Source: an uncultured Oscillospiraceae bacterium (GTDB lineage Bacteria; Bacillota; Clostridia; Oscillospirales; Acutalibacteraceae). Taken from it: a stretch of DNA of 22,400 bases. The translations under genes were made by a program, and so were the position numbers. The notes below the pieces were generated by a model, which saw only the letters and a program-made list of their open reading frames with translations, ran no database searches and had not been told where the DNA came from. Positions 1-7,684 of this stretch are shown piece by piece. The stretch spans positions 1-22,400 of the forward strand of contig CABULH010000036.1 in the NCBI GenBank assembly GCA_902492455.1, in the 5' to 3' direction. Numbering within the stretch: the first letter of the stretch is position 1; each line of letters opens with the position of its first letter.

Positions 1-100
1 ATAATTCTTCTCCCTTTTTTATGTGGATTATTCTTACAGCCGTTTTTGAAAATTTGTCCATATATACATCGATATCATTGCGGCCATTGATATTCTTGTT
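1..100. other. Left-edge intergenic stretch, probable leader of an outside minus-strand gene
   Basis: No complete gene is visible. Read on the minus strand, the stretch ends at the window edge with AAAAAAGGGAGAAGAATTAT, a good Shine-Dalgarno sequence. If the next base outside is G, an ATG would follow GGGAG by 7 nt. A minus-strand gene therefore probably starts at the edge, downstream of the araC-type gene and separated from it by the terminator at 101-150. A short open frame exists on the plus strand (frame 1, open from the edge to about 90), but it resembles no family I know. The minus-strand start is an inference from one ribosome site. Confidence 0.35.
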
Positions 101-150
101 CCAAAAGCAAACACTCTCCAGACAACTGTCTGGAGAGTGTTTGCTTTTGG
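101..150. terminator. Perfect 24-bp inverted repeat, bidirectional terminator
   Basis: Left arm 101-124 and right arm 127-150 are exact reverse complements separated by only two bases (AC). The outer part of each arm is T/A-rich (TTTGCTTTTGG leaving the hairpin on either strand) and the inner part is G+C-rich, as in Rho-independent terminators that work in both directions. It lies 20 bp beyond the stop codon of the minus-strand AraC-family gene, so it most likely ends that transcript. Confidence 0.8.
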
Positions 151-170
151 ATTCATTCGGGCTGTTATGC

Positions 171-1157
171 TCAAATTGAGATTTTTTCCCTCGAACGGTT
201 ACAGACTTCCGAAAGAGCCGTCGGAGTACGGGAACCCATGGCCTTTTTCCTGCTGGATGTCATTTCCTTGCGAAACTTATTAGGGCTCTGTCCACTGACA
301 GACCGAAAAAATTTGCAAAAATTCTGGGAAGAAGATAAGCCGATGCGGCCAGCTATCTGCTCCCCGTCCAATTCTGTAAAACGCAAATAGTAAGCGGCTT
401 CCTCGTACCGCCGATTCCGCAGATAGGTATAGAAGGTAGTATCCAGATACTCCTTAAATAGATTTTCAATTTGGTTTTTATTAATCCGGAATTTTTTATA
501 CAGTGAATCCAACGTCAATTTATCATCCAGATGATTATTAATATACACCAGCATCGATTTAAACTCCTTGGAAATAGACGCCTGCAGGCAGGTTCCGACG
601 GTTTCTTCCTCTATGTAATAATTATGAAAAATTCTCTCCAGAATATTGATGATATCAATGAAATAAGATCTTGCCCGGCAGGACCAATACCAATCCTTTT
701 GTTCCTGCAGATTTCGGGTTAAAAAGAAAAAGGACCTTTCGATTTTTTCCATCGTATCACTGTTCAGTCTGAAGCCGATGCGATTAATATCCTCCGACAC
801 AAATGGAGACAGCTGAAAGAAAACATGCTGTTGGCATAAACACTCATAATCACTGCTCCGGATGGTCGAAATCTCCATATTGATGTTGAGAAAACGGGGA
901 TCAAAATTAATCAGGTCAACGCCTATACTTCCGTTTGACAATATCTCAAATTGTTTTCGTTCATCCAGACAGATCACCGCAGGGCCTTCGAAATAGCAAT
1001 CTACCTGATCGATTTTTACTGTGATGCTGCCGCTTTTCAGGATAATAAGGCTGAAAACTTCCCGCGCCAATTGAGAAACATCCAACCGCTGCAAAGATTG
1101 GGTTTCTATCAACACGCTTCTTTGATTGTCGCTCTGGCATACTGTACCTTTGAACAT
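171..1157 (-). CDS. AraC-family transcriptional regulator
   Basis: A 328-residue protein with an uncharacterised N-terminal sensor region (about 1-200, beta-rich at the start, then helical) and a C-terminal AraC/XylS DNA-binding domain. Two helix-turn-helix units are readable. The first is at about residues 214-246 (LTLDSLYKKFRINKNQIENLF). The second is at about 261-298 and ends in the family signature around GLSSSQNFCKFFRSVSGQSP, with the usual F..FR...G.SP.KFR spacing. Length is normal for the family. The start is supported by a purine-rich GGGGAAAGG just upstream. It is divergent from the transporter/biosynthesis operon starting at 1450, so it is the likely local activator, perhaps responding to the product or a precursor. 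The ligand cannot be read from the sequence. Transcription should end at the hairpin at 101-150. Confidence 0.93.
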   Translation of the reverse strand: MFKGTVCQSDNQRSVLIETQSLQRLDVSQLAREVFSLIILKSGSITVKIDQVDCYFEGPAVICLDERKQFEILSNGSIGVDLINFDPRFLNINMEISTIRSSDYECLCQQHVFFQLSPFVSEDINRIGFRLNSDTMEKIERSFFFLTRNLQEQKDWYWSCRARSYFIDIINILERIFHNYYIEEETVGTCLQASISKEFKSMLVYINNHLDDKLTLDSLYKKFRINKNQIENLFKEYLDTTFYTYLRNRRYEEAAYYLRFTELDGEQIAGRIGLSSSQNFCKFFRSVSGQSPNKFRKEMTSSRKKAMGSRTPTALSEVCNRSREKISI

Positions 1158-1201
1158 TCTTTCCTTTCCCCCTCATTATTTTGCGATATAAATCCCCTTT
1201 C

Positions 1202-1207
1202 ATTATA
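1202..1207 (-). promoter_or_regulatory. -10 box of the regulator gene (minus strand)
   Basis: The minus strand reads a perfect TATAAT here, about 45 bp upstream of the regulator start codon. The -35 position (about 1225-1230, TACGGT on the minus strand) is poor. This may mean dependence on an activator or autoregulation through the nearby direct repeats. The motif lies inside ATTATAAT, which also contains TATAAT on the plus strand, but that copy is too far from the operon to be its obvious promoter. Confidence 0.45.
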
Positions 1208-1250
1208 ATTCGTGTAAATCCTTCACCGTACTTACCGCCGTCGTTTGTAA

Positions 1251-1286
1251 TCATTTGGAAACAAACTAAAATCGATTGGAAACAGA
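1251..1286. promoter_or_regulatory. Direct repeats 21 bp apart, candidate AraC-type operator
   Basis: TTGGAAACA occurs exactly at 1255-1263 and again at 1276-1284, both in the same orientation. Start-to-start distance is 21 bp, two turns of B-DNA. Flanking bases also agree (TC..TTGGAAACA.A in both). AraC-family proteins typically bind paired direct repeats with this period, each site contacted by the two helix-turn-helix units of one subunit. The pair lies in the divergent spacer, upstream of the regulator's -10 box and about 165 bp from the operon start. Assigning it to this regulator is an inference from position and spacing. Confidence 0.6.
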
Positions 1287-1359
1287 AAGAGATTGTTCGC
1301 CCATAATCCGCTGCTTTTCTGCCGCAAATACACAAATCTGTTCCGACAGGAAAACTTAT

Positions 1360-1391
1360 TTCGACTTTTTTTCCTAAACTGGAATTATAAA
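1360..1391 (+). promoter_or_regulatory. Weak promoter candidate of the biosynthetic operon
   Basis: TTCGAC (1360-1365) could serve as -35. AT-rich hexamers follow: AATTAT at a 17-bp spacing or TATAAA (1386-1391) at 20 bp. Neither is a good consensus pair, which fits a promoter needing an activator such as the divergent AraC-family protein. A short inverted repeat, ACAAAAG and CTTTTGT at about 1395-1423, lies downstream in the leader. Confidence 0.3.
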
Positions 1392-1449
1392 GTCACAAAA
1401 GCTCGAGATTTTTTGACTTTTGTCTAATTAAACTGAAGGGTGTGTGAAA

Positions 1450-3171
1450 ATGAGAAAAACCAATAATATTACAAGAATACGGTCGGTTTGGCGGTTTGGC
1501 AAAAAGTATATTCCCTTATTTTGTATCGCCGAAATCTGTATTCTGGTCTCCTATGCCATATCGATTCTTCTGCCGCTGAATCTGACCCGCTTGACTGACC
1601 AAGTCCTCTACGGACGGCAATACGCACTTCTTCCAGAAGTTATTAGAAGTTACATCGTGCTTTTTTCGACGGCCACTATTTTCAATTTTATCTACGCCTT
1701 TGTTTGGCAATATCTCAACAACCACTATATTGTGGACATCAAAACGGCTCTGTTTCGGAAAATGATCTATGCCAAAGCATCGTTTTTATCCAATATGAAC
1801 AGCGGCGATATGATGAGTCGTATCGACGGCGACAGCGAACAGTTTATTCACGTCGTGCAGCGGAATCTTTTTCACTTTGTCAATTCCCTTATCATGTGTA
1901 CCGGCATTCTTTATATGGTGGCAAGGATTCATCCCGGCATCGCCGTCATGCTGGCTGTTGCCGCGCTGCTCCCGATTGTCATTACTAGGCTGTGCGGCCG
2001 CTTTACGGAAAAATATGCCCAAAAAAACCGAGAGATTACCGGTGCCATGACCGGACGGCTGTTTGAAATTTTGAAAGGCTTGCGAGAGCTTCGCCTGGTC
2101 TGTGCCGATTGGTGGGTCAGCCGACAGATTATCACGCCCCTGAAAACGCTCATCACCCTGGGCAACCGCATTCGACGTGTGGATTTCTTCGTCAACAAAG
2201 GGATTTATCTGATCAATCTCTCCGCCTCTATTTTGATTTACGGCTTTTCCGTCAAGCTTATTCTGGGCGGGGAAATGACCATCGGCCTTTTTCTGGCAGT
2301 GATCGAATATATCGCTCTGCTGCACAAAAAATTCAACTGGATGCTGCGTATTTATCTGGATTGGTTTTCCCGCAAGGTGAGTATCGACCGGGTAAATGAG
2401 GTGCTGGACCAGGATACCGAGAGCAATGAAGGCCAGGAAATCACCGACATTGAAAGGATTGACTTTCATAACGTCTCCTTCTCTTACAATGAGAGGAATC
2501 CTGTGCTGGACAACATTTCCTTTACCATTGGCAAAGGGCAGCATATGGGATTTGTGGGCAGCAGCGGCGTTGGCAAAACAACCCTTATGGCCTTGCTGAT
2601 GAATTTTTATCAGCCGACTGCGGGAGAAATTTTGATCAACGGCATACCTCTGCGTGATATCAAGCCCTCTTCCCTGCGCAAGTTAATCGGCATCGTGTCT
2701 CAGGATATCATGCTGTTTGATGAAAGCGTGCGATACAACCTGAGCCTGGGAGGAACTGCCGGTGATGAGGAGATTTGGCGGGCGTTAAAAGCTGTACATC
2801 TGGAAGAGTGTATTCAAAATCTGCCCAACGGCCTGGATACTATCATCAGTTCGGCGGCCTCCGATCTGTCAGGCGGTCAGAAACAGCGGCTGATGATAGC
2901 TCGTCTGCTGCTGAAAAATACCGCTTTCATCATTCTTGATGAGGCCACCTCCGCGCTGGATGTGGAGACGGAAGAAGCCATACTGGATGCGCTGGCCTCC
3001 TTTTCATCGGATACTACCCTGCTGATTATCTCGCATCGACTGGCGGCGGTGAGGCATTGCTGTCCGATCCTGGTTCTTAATAACCGTCGTGTGGAAAACG
3101 CCGGAACACATGAACAGCTTCTGGAAACTTCCGCCGCCTACCATCTGCTGTTTGGGAGGGAAAAAACTTGA
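1450..3171 (+). CDS. ABC exporter half-transporter, first of a pair
   Basis: A protein of about 573 residues with the fused ABC exporter layout: a six-helix type IV transmembrane domain (about 20-300) followed by a nucleotide-binding domain. Readable motifs, numbered from the ATG at 1450, are Walker A GSSGVGKTT (370-378), signature LSGGQ (473-477), Walker B ending ILDEAT with catalytic Glu498, and the switch His529 in IISHR. All catalytic residues are intact. There is no N-terminal C39 peptidase, so it does not itself cleave a leader peptide. A GTG at 1444 is in frame, but GAAGGG at 1435-1440 is spaced correctly for the ATG at 1450, so I prefer that start. It overlaps the next half-transporter by 4 bp, implying a heterodimeric exporter, probably for the product of the genes that follow. 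Substrate unknown. Confidence 0.93.
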   Translation: MRKTNNITRIRSVWRFGKKYIPLFCIAEICILVSYAISILLPLNLTRLTDQVLYGRQYALLPEVIRSYIVLFSTATIFNFIYAFVWQYLNNHYIVDIKTALFRKMIYAKASFLSNMNSGDMMSRIDGDSEQFIHVVQRNLFHFVNSLIMCTGILYMVARIHPGIAVMLAVAALLPIVITRLCGRFTEKYAQKNREITGAMTGRLFEILKGLRELRLVCADWWVSRQIITPLKTLITLGNRIRRVDFFVNKGIYLINLSASILIYGFSVKLILGGEMTIGLFLAVIEYIALLHKKFNWMLRIYLDWFSRKVSIDRVNEVLDQDTESNEGQEITDIERIDFHNVSFSYNERNPVLDNISFTIGKGQHMGFVGSSGVGKTTLMALLMNFYQPTAGEILINGIPLRDIKPSSLRKLIGIVSQDIMLFDESVRYNLSLGGTAGDEEIWRALKAVHLEECIQNLPNGLDTIISSAASDLSGGQKQRLMIARLLLKNTAFIILDEATSALDVETEEAILDALASFSSDTTLLIISHRLAAVRHCCPILVLNNRRVENAGTHEQLLETSAAYHLLFGREKT

Positions 3172-4898
3172 AACTCAACCGCTTTGACATTTTACGACAG
3201 ATCAAACAATATGCTTGGCCGGTAAAAGGCTCTATTGCCGCGCTCATCCTCACCAGTGCGGCGGCCATCCCGGTGTCGTTGGTTTCACCTGTATTTTTTC
3301 AGATTCTGTTGGATGAGGTTATGACCCAATACAACATAGAATCCTTTTCCACTGTGGTATTGGGGCTGCTGTCGGTTTACCTGATGCGCTTTATTTTAGA
3401 CGGATCCGCTTTATTTTTCGGAAATCGGCTGCTGAACACCTTCACCTTCAGCCTGCGCAAGGACGTGCTGCGAAAGATACGGCGAACACCTTTTTCTTTT
3501 CTGGAAAAGAAGGAAACCGGCGATTTAAAAATGCGGCTGATGGATGACGTAGACTGTCTGGGCAATTTCATCCGGGAACAGGTGGTGGATTACCTGTTCG
3601 GTATTCTTATGATCGTCTTCACTCTATATGCCACACTGCGAATCGATGTAAAGATGACCCTTTATTGCGTCGCTGTGATCCCGCTCGTATTCCTTGTCAA
3701 TTATCTCATCGGCCGAGGGACCCGGAAGGTCAATGAGGAGATTCGCCAGGTTAATGAGAAGTATTATTCCTCCACGCATAGCTCCCTGCAGTTTTGGCGT
3801 GAGATCAAAGCTCAAAATACGGAAGAAGCGTTTATCGAGCGTTTTGTCCGGTTTCGCCGCAAGCTGGCTAAACTGGGCCTTCGTTCTATCCGCTATTGGG
3901 CTTATACAGAGGTGTTCAATGATTTCAAAGCCAATTATCTCACCAAGGTTCTGGTTTATATCATCGGTGCTTTTTTTCTGATTCGCGGCGAGCTTACCGT
4001 AGGCGTCTTGATCATGTACGCCGAATATTTTTCCATGCTGTTCTCCGCTTTGGACAGTGTCAACTCCAAAAGAGCGGCTCTGAAAATCAATGCGCCTTAT
4101 TATCAGCGGATTTTTGAAACCCTTTCCTTCCCGGAAGAAGAGGATGAGTCCAGAATCGAGGTGAACATTTCCGGCAGAGTAGCCATACGTGATCTGTGCT
4201 TTGGTTATCAGGAAGGAAAAGAAGTGCTCCACCACGTGGATCTGACGGTTGATCCCGGGGATTATATTGCCGTCATCGGCAAAACTGGCTGCGGCAAAAC
4301 TACGCTGGCTAAACTATTGCTTGGTCTGTACACTCCGCAGGAGGGAGAAATTACCTTTGATGGCATCAATCTGCAGGATATTTGCAGGGAAAATTTTTAT
4401 GAACAAATCGGTGTGGTTATGCAGGACAGCTATTTATTCAACATATCGATCCGGGAAAATCTCCTTCTGTATAAAGAAAATGCCACGGAAGAGGAATTGT
4501 CGTCCGCCTGCCGAAAAGCCAACATTTATGATTTTATCGCCGGGCTGCCGGAGGGCTACGACTCCATCATCGGTGAACGGGGCGTCAAATTATCCGGCGG
4601 GCAAAAGCAGCGTCTTGCCATCGCAGGCGCTCTTTTGAAATCCCCAAAACTGATCATTTTTGATGAAGCTACCAGCTCCCTTGATCGGGAATCCGAGGAA
4701 ATTATCCATCATTCCATCAATGAGATCTCCAAGGATACCACTGTTATTGTCATCACCCACAAGCCGGCCGCGGTGCTGCGGGCCAGAAAAATTGTCGCTA
4801 TGGAGGACGGGATAATCACCGCAGCAGGCTCTCACGAAGAATTGATGCAGAACAATACTCTATATCAAAAACTGGTGGAGGCTGATTTAAGTGCGTAG
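3168..4898 (+). CDS. ABC exporter half-transporter, second of the pair
   Basis: A 576-residue protein with an N-terminal membrane domain (six predicted helices, about 15-310) and a C-terminal ATPase. Motifs are Walker A GKTGCGKTT (371-379), LSGGQ (475-479), Walker B IIFDEAT with Glu500, and switch His531 in VITHK. Both ATP sites of the predicted heterodimer therefore look competent, unlike many heterodimeric exporters with one degenerate site. The start is a TTG at 3168 that overlaps the stop of the previous gene (TTGA) and is preceded by GGGAGGG. It overlaps the next gene by 8 bp. The two halves diverge strongly in sequence, so they are not a recent duplication. No peptidase domain is present. 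Confidence 0.93.
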   Translation: MKLNRFDILRQIKQYAWPVKGSIAALILTSAAAIPVSLVSPVFFQILLDEVMTQYNIESFSTVVLGLLSVYLMRFILDGSALFFGNRLLNTFTFSLRKDVLRKIRRTPFSFLEKKETGDLKMRLMDDVDCLGNFIREQVVDYLFGILMIVFTLYATLRIDVKMTLYCVAVIPLVFLVNYLIGRGTRKVNEEIRQVNEKYYSSTHSSLQFWREIKAQNTEEAFIERFVRFRRKLAKLGLRSIRYWAYTEVFNDFKANYLTKVLVYIIGAFFLIRGELTVGVLIMYAEYFSMLFSALDSVNSKRAALKINAPYYQRIFETLSFPEEEDESRIEVNISGRVAIRDLCFGYQEGKEVLHHVDLTVDPGDYIAVIGKTGCGKTTLAKLLLGLYTPQEGEITFDGINLQDICRENFYEQIGVVMQDSYLFNISIRENLLLYKENATEEELSSACRKANIYDFIAGLPEGYDSIIGERGVKLSGGQKQRLAIAGALLKSPKLIIFDEATSSLDRESEEIIHHSINEISKDTTVIVITHKPAAVLRARKIVAMEDGIITAAGSHEELMQNNTLYQKLVEADLSA

Positions 4899-5976
4899 TG
4901 AAATTCGCTGTATTCTGGAACTGTGCCGATTCCTGGATAGTGACCCCAAAACCCTCTCTGCCCTTTTGGCACAGCCATTGGATCTTCCTTACATATTGGG
5001 CCAAGTATTGTACAACCGGATGGGGGGCGCCGCCTATTTTACCTTAAAGGAAAACAATCTGCTGGGCCGGGTGAACCGGGAATTCCGCAGCACGCTGCAA
5101 GCCATATATCAGGTTGGTATGGATAAGGCCCGCAGTTTGCTTCAGGCGTTGGAGATGCTGGAAGATGTACTGCGGCAGGCGGATTTCCCCTACGCACTGC
5201 TGAAAGGAGCTTTTTTGGCGGAGCTGTATCCCATGGGGCTGCGCACTTCCAACGATATCGATATTCTCATTGAGCCCCAGCATATCACTTCTTTGGCTCA
5301 ACTTTTGAGCCAGGCCGGCTTTCGTCAGGGAAATATTCGCAACGGCGTTTTTACTCCCGCCACCAGGGCGGAAATTATTTCTTCCCGGATGAACCGCGGC
5401 GAGACCATCCCCTTCATAAAAAAAATCGATCTTCCAAAAATGGAATATCTGGAGCTGGATATCAACTTTTCTTTGGATTTCCAGGCAAAAAATAAGAACG
5501 ACAACGTGTCGATTTTGCTGCAAAGGGCAGAAAAGGGAATCAACGGGTGTCTCTATACCCTTTCCCTTCCCGATTTTCTCATTCATTTATGTGCGCACCT
5601 TTACAAGGAGGCGACGGTAATAAGCTGGGTAGAGATGGGACGGGATCAATCGCTGTATAAATATGCCGATATTTATTTGTTTGTTCATCGCTACATGACG
5701 CCTGCTTTCGCCAAATTTCTGGCAGAGCGAATCACGGCGTATGGTTTGCAGAAAGAATGTGCCTATGCCTTTCTCTATACAAGAGAGCTGTTTTTCATCC
5801 AAAACAAAAATTTCGATTGGCTGATTGAGACAATTTGTCCAGCGGATACCAATTTCCGACGGCAAGTCCTAGAACCGCAGACCGGCAAGCTTTATACCCA
5901 CGCTTTGAATTTGACTGAGTGGATCTTCTGTATGAATCGAAAGGAGCATCTGCATGAAACTGGATATGATGGATAA
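4891..5976 (+). CDS. Nucleotidyltransferase-fold protein, NTP_transf_5 type
   Basis: A 361-residue protein matching the uncharacterised nucleotidyltransferase family known as NTP_transf_5 (Pfam PF14907). The diagnostic block reads LLKGAFLAELYP (Lys105-Gly106) followed by GLRTSNDIDILIEP, with the metal-binding pair Asp122 and Asp124. A helical C-terminal part follows (LPDFLIHLCAHLYKEA at about 228-243). Members often sit in RiPP, saccharide and other natural-product or export operons; their reactions are mostly unknown. Start is GTG at 4891, 8 nt after GGTGGAGG, overlapping the ABC gene. It overlaps the kinase gene by 23 bp. A role in nucleotidylating the product or an intermediate is inference. 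Confidence 0.8.
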   Translation: MRSEIRCILELCRFLDSDPKTLSALLAQPLDLPYILGQVLYNRMGGAAYFTLKENNLLGRVNREFRSTLQAIYQVGMDKARSLLQALEMLEDVLRQADFPYALLKGAFLAELYPMGLRTSNDIDILIEPQHITSLAQLLSQAGFRQGNIRNGVFTPATRAEIISSRMNRGETIPFIKKIDLPKMEYLELDINFSLDFQAKNKNDNVSILLQRAEKGINGCLYTLSLPDFLIHLCAHLYKEATVISWVEMGRDQSLYKYADIYLFVHRYMTPAFAKFLAERITAYGLQKECAYAFLYTRELFFIQNKNFDWLIETICPADTNFRRQVLEPQTGKLYTHALNLTEWIFCMNRKEHLHETGYDG

Positions 5977-6583
5977 TCTCAGCACCGGCAAGCTCATCAC
6001 CTTCTGCGGCCTGGACGGCTGCGGCAAAACCACCCAGATCCGGCGGCTGCAGCAGCATCTGGAAGGCAAAGGCTATAAGGTGTATCTGACAAAACAGCCC
6101 ACCGACTTTGTGAGAAACTCAGAAATCTTCAGGAACTACATGGATACGCCCAGCCACGATGAATTCGATTACCGGGCGCTTTCCCTTCTGTGTGCCTCCG
6201 ACCGTGTCCAGCACTCCAACCGGGTGATCAACCGCCGGCTGGAGGAGGGCTATGTGGTCATCAGCGACCGCTACTTTTACTCCTGTCTGGCGAACCTGAT
6301 CGCCAGAGGATACGAACAAGACGGATGGATTTATGAGGTCGCCCGCTCCATTCGCCGTCCGGATGTCGCCTTTTTTCTCGATATCGATGTGGATACCGCC
6401 GTCCGCCGTGTCCGTTCCCGAAAAGAGGAAAAGGACCGGTTTATCGATCTGCCGCTGCAGCACAGGCTGCGGGAGCAATACCTTCGCATCGCCGGAGAAA
6501 ATCACGGTGTTATCATCTCCACTAGTCAAACGGAAGAAGCGTGTTTCCAGCTAGCCGCAGCGGAGGTTGACAAAGTTGTTTGA
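5954..6583 (+). CDS. Thymidylate-kinase-like P-loop kinase
   Basis: A 209-residue protein of the dTMP kinase family. It has the P-loop GLDGCGKTT (19-27), the DRY-type motif SDRYFYS around Asp105-Arg106-Tyr107, the region AFFLDIDVDTAVRRVRSRKEEKDRF with a basic LID, and a C-terminal helix. Length is normal for bacterial Tmk (about 205-215). The location, translationally coupled inside a transporter and carrier-protein operon, argues against the housekeeping copy. Kinases of this family also occur in specialised-metabolite and sugar-nucleotide loci, where the acceptor may not be dTMP. It overlaps the nucleotidyltransferase upstream and the next gene by 8 bp. Phosphotransfer to a pathway intermediate is inference. 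Confidence 0.85.
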   Translation: MKLDMMDNLSTGKLITFCGLDGCGKTTQIRRLQQHLEGKGYKVYLTKQPTDFVRNSEIFRNYMDTPSHDEFDYRALSLLCASDRVQHSNRVINRRLEEGYVVISDRYFYSCLANLIARGYEQDGWIYEVARSIRRPDVAFFLDIDVDTAVRRVRSRKEEKDRFIDLPLQHRLREQYLRIAGENHGVIISTSQTEEACFQLAAAEVDKVV

Positions 6584-7439
6584 GAATATATACGGTCTTT
6601 CCTGTGTCGAGAATCAGGTGCTGGCCATTCTGCGGGAACGGGGAAACGAAATCGCCCACCTTTATCATAACAGCGCCATTCCTCTGAAGGAGCTGTTTTT
6701 CTTCATCGTGATAAAAGGGGACAAACCGGAATATTTTTATCGGATTCCCCGTATCCAGCAGGTTTTAGGGGAACTGGGGGTTATGGAATTAACCTTTCAA
6801 AAAGATAAGCCGATTCAGGCGGTACGGAATAAAATCCGGCGCTGCCGGGATAACGAGTACATCCTGCTGCGGGTAACGCCAGAATTCACCCGAACCACCC
6901 TTCATGCCCGTGGGCTGCGGAACGATCACTATGTGAGGGCTGTTCCCTGCGGCGAAGACTTCATCGTGTATAACGATATTCCGGATACCGCCGTTTCGGT
7001 AAATGCCCGGACGCTGGGTCGGATCTACGCCGGAGACTGCCTGCTGCTCACCATAAAGAAGAACCTCCAAGAGGAGATGACGGAATACCTCTGGAAACAG
7101 CGATTATATAAAGCGGAAAAGCATATTCCTTTTTATTTTAACGAAAACGACTTTGCCGGTGTGGAAAATGCCGCCACTCATTTTCGGGATATGATCGGCG
7201 TGTATAAAACCATGCGGTATCGGCTGGCCGCTTACTACGGTTTGTACCTCGACACCGCTTTCATTTCCAAGGCCATGCCGATGATCGAGCGTCATTACGC
7301 CATGGCGGAATATCTGCATCTGCGCGGCGCGCCGATTTCAAAATTGTTTTCACTGCTGGAATCCCTCAATTATCAGGATGAAGAACTATTTCAACTACTG
7401 AGCGAAAAACTATCAGGAAAGGAACGGATACAGTCATGA
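6576..7439 (+). CDS. BtrH-like / C39-like cysteine acyltransferase (putative)
   Basis: A protein of about 287 residues, not obvious at first glance. The N-terminus GLSCVENQVLAIL places a Cys (Cys10) at the head of a helix. Further on, NDHYVRAVPCGEDFIVYNDIPD supplies a His (His118) in a strand and Asp134 or Asp137 in the next, the Cys/His/Asp order of papain-like C39 peptidases and of the butirosin protein BtrH (BtrH_N, PF14399). BtrH moves an acyl group from the carrier protein BtrI to an aminoglycoside. The neighbouring carrier proteins and ligase make an acyl transfer role more attractive than proteolysis. The C-terminal half is helical and family-specific. A TTG at 6567 touches its GGAGG, so the TTG at 6576 (9 nt after GGAGG) is the better start. 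The assignment rests on motif and context and needs a profile or structure comparison. Confidence 0.6.
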   Translation: MFENIYGLSCVENQVLAILRERGNEIAHLYHNSAIPLKELFFFIVIKGDKPEYFYRIPRIQQVLGELGVMELTFQKDKPIQAVRNKIRRCRDNEYILLRVTPEFTRTTLHARGLRNDHYVRAVPCGEDFIVYNDIPDTAVSVNARTLGRIYAGDCLLLTIKKNLQEEMTEYLWKQRLYKAEKHIPFYFNENDFAGVENAATHFRDMIGVYKTMRYRLAAYYGLYLDTAFISKAMPMIERHYAMAEYLHLRGAPISKLFSLLESLNYQDEELFQLLSEKLSGKERIQS

Positions 7440-7684
7440 CAGAAAAGATCAATCGTATTTTGATGGATGTAAGCTTTTTGGAAACCAAGCCAAACCAGGA
7501 AATGAAGCTGAAAGAGGAATTGGGGTTGGACAGCCTTCGTATGGTGGAATTAATGGTGACGCTGGAGGATGCATTTAATCTGCAGTTTGACGAAAGCGAT
7601 CTGGATCCCGCCGGGCTGGAAACCGTTAAGGATATTTATCTGCTGATGGAAAAATACAAGGAGATCGCCGCTTATGCTGTATGA
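7436..7684 (+). CDS. Acyl carrier protein 1
   Basis: An 82-residue acidic, helical protein with the carrier signature LGLDSLRMVELMVTLEDAF. Ser33 is the expected 4'-phosphopantetheine attachment site, with the DSL motif at the start of helix II. Helix III ends in TVKDIYLLMEKY. Length is typical of a free-standing ACP. The ATG overlaps the TGA of the previous gene by 4 bp, and the gene overlaps the ligase by 11 bp, so it is translationally coupled to both its likely loader and its likely user. No phosphopantetheinyl transferase gene is present in the window, so activation would rely on a host enzyme encoded elsewhere. Confidence 0.93.
   Translation: MTEKINRILMDVSFLETKPNQEMKLKEELGLDSLRMVELMVTLEDAFNLQFDESDLDPAGLETVKDIYLLMEKYKEIAAYAV

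Noticed and set aside
1786..2544. Minus-strand open frame of 252 codons inside the first ABC gene
   Set aside because: Antisense to an intact ABC exporter gene and unlike any protein; no ribosome site.
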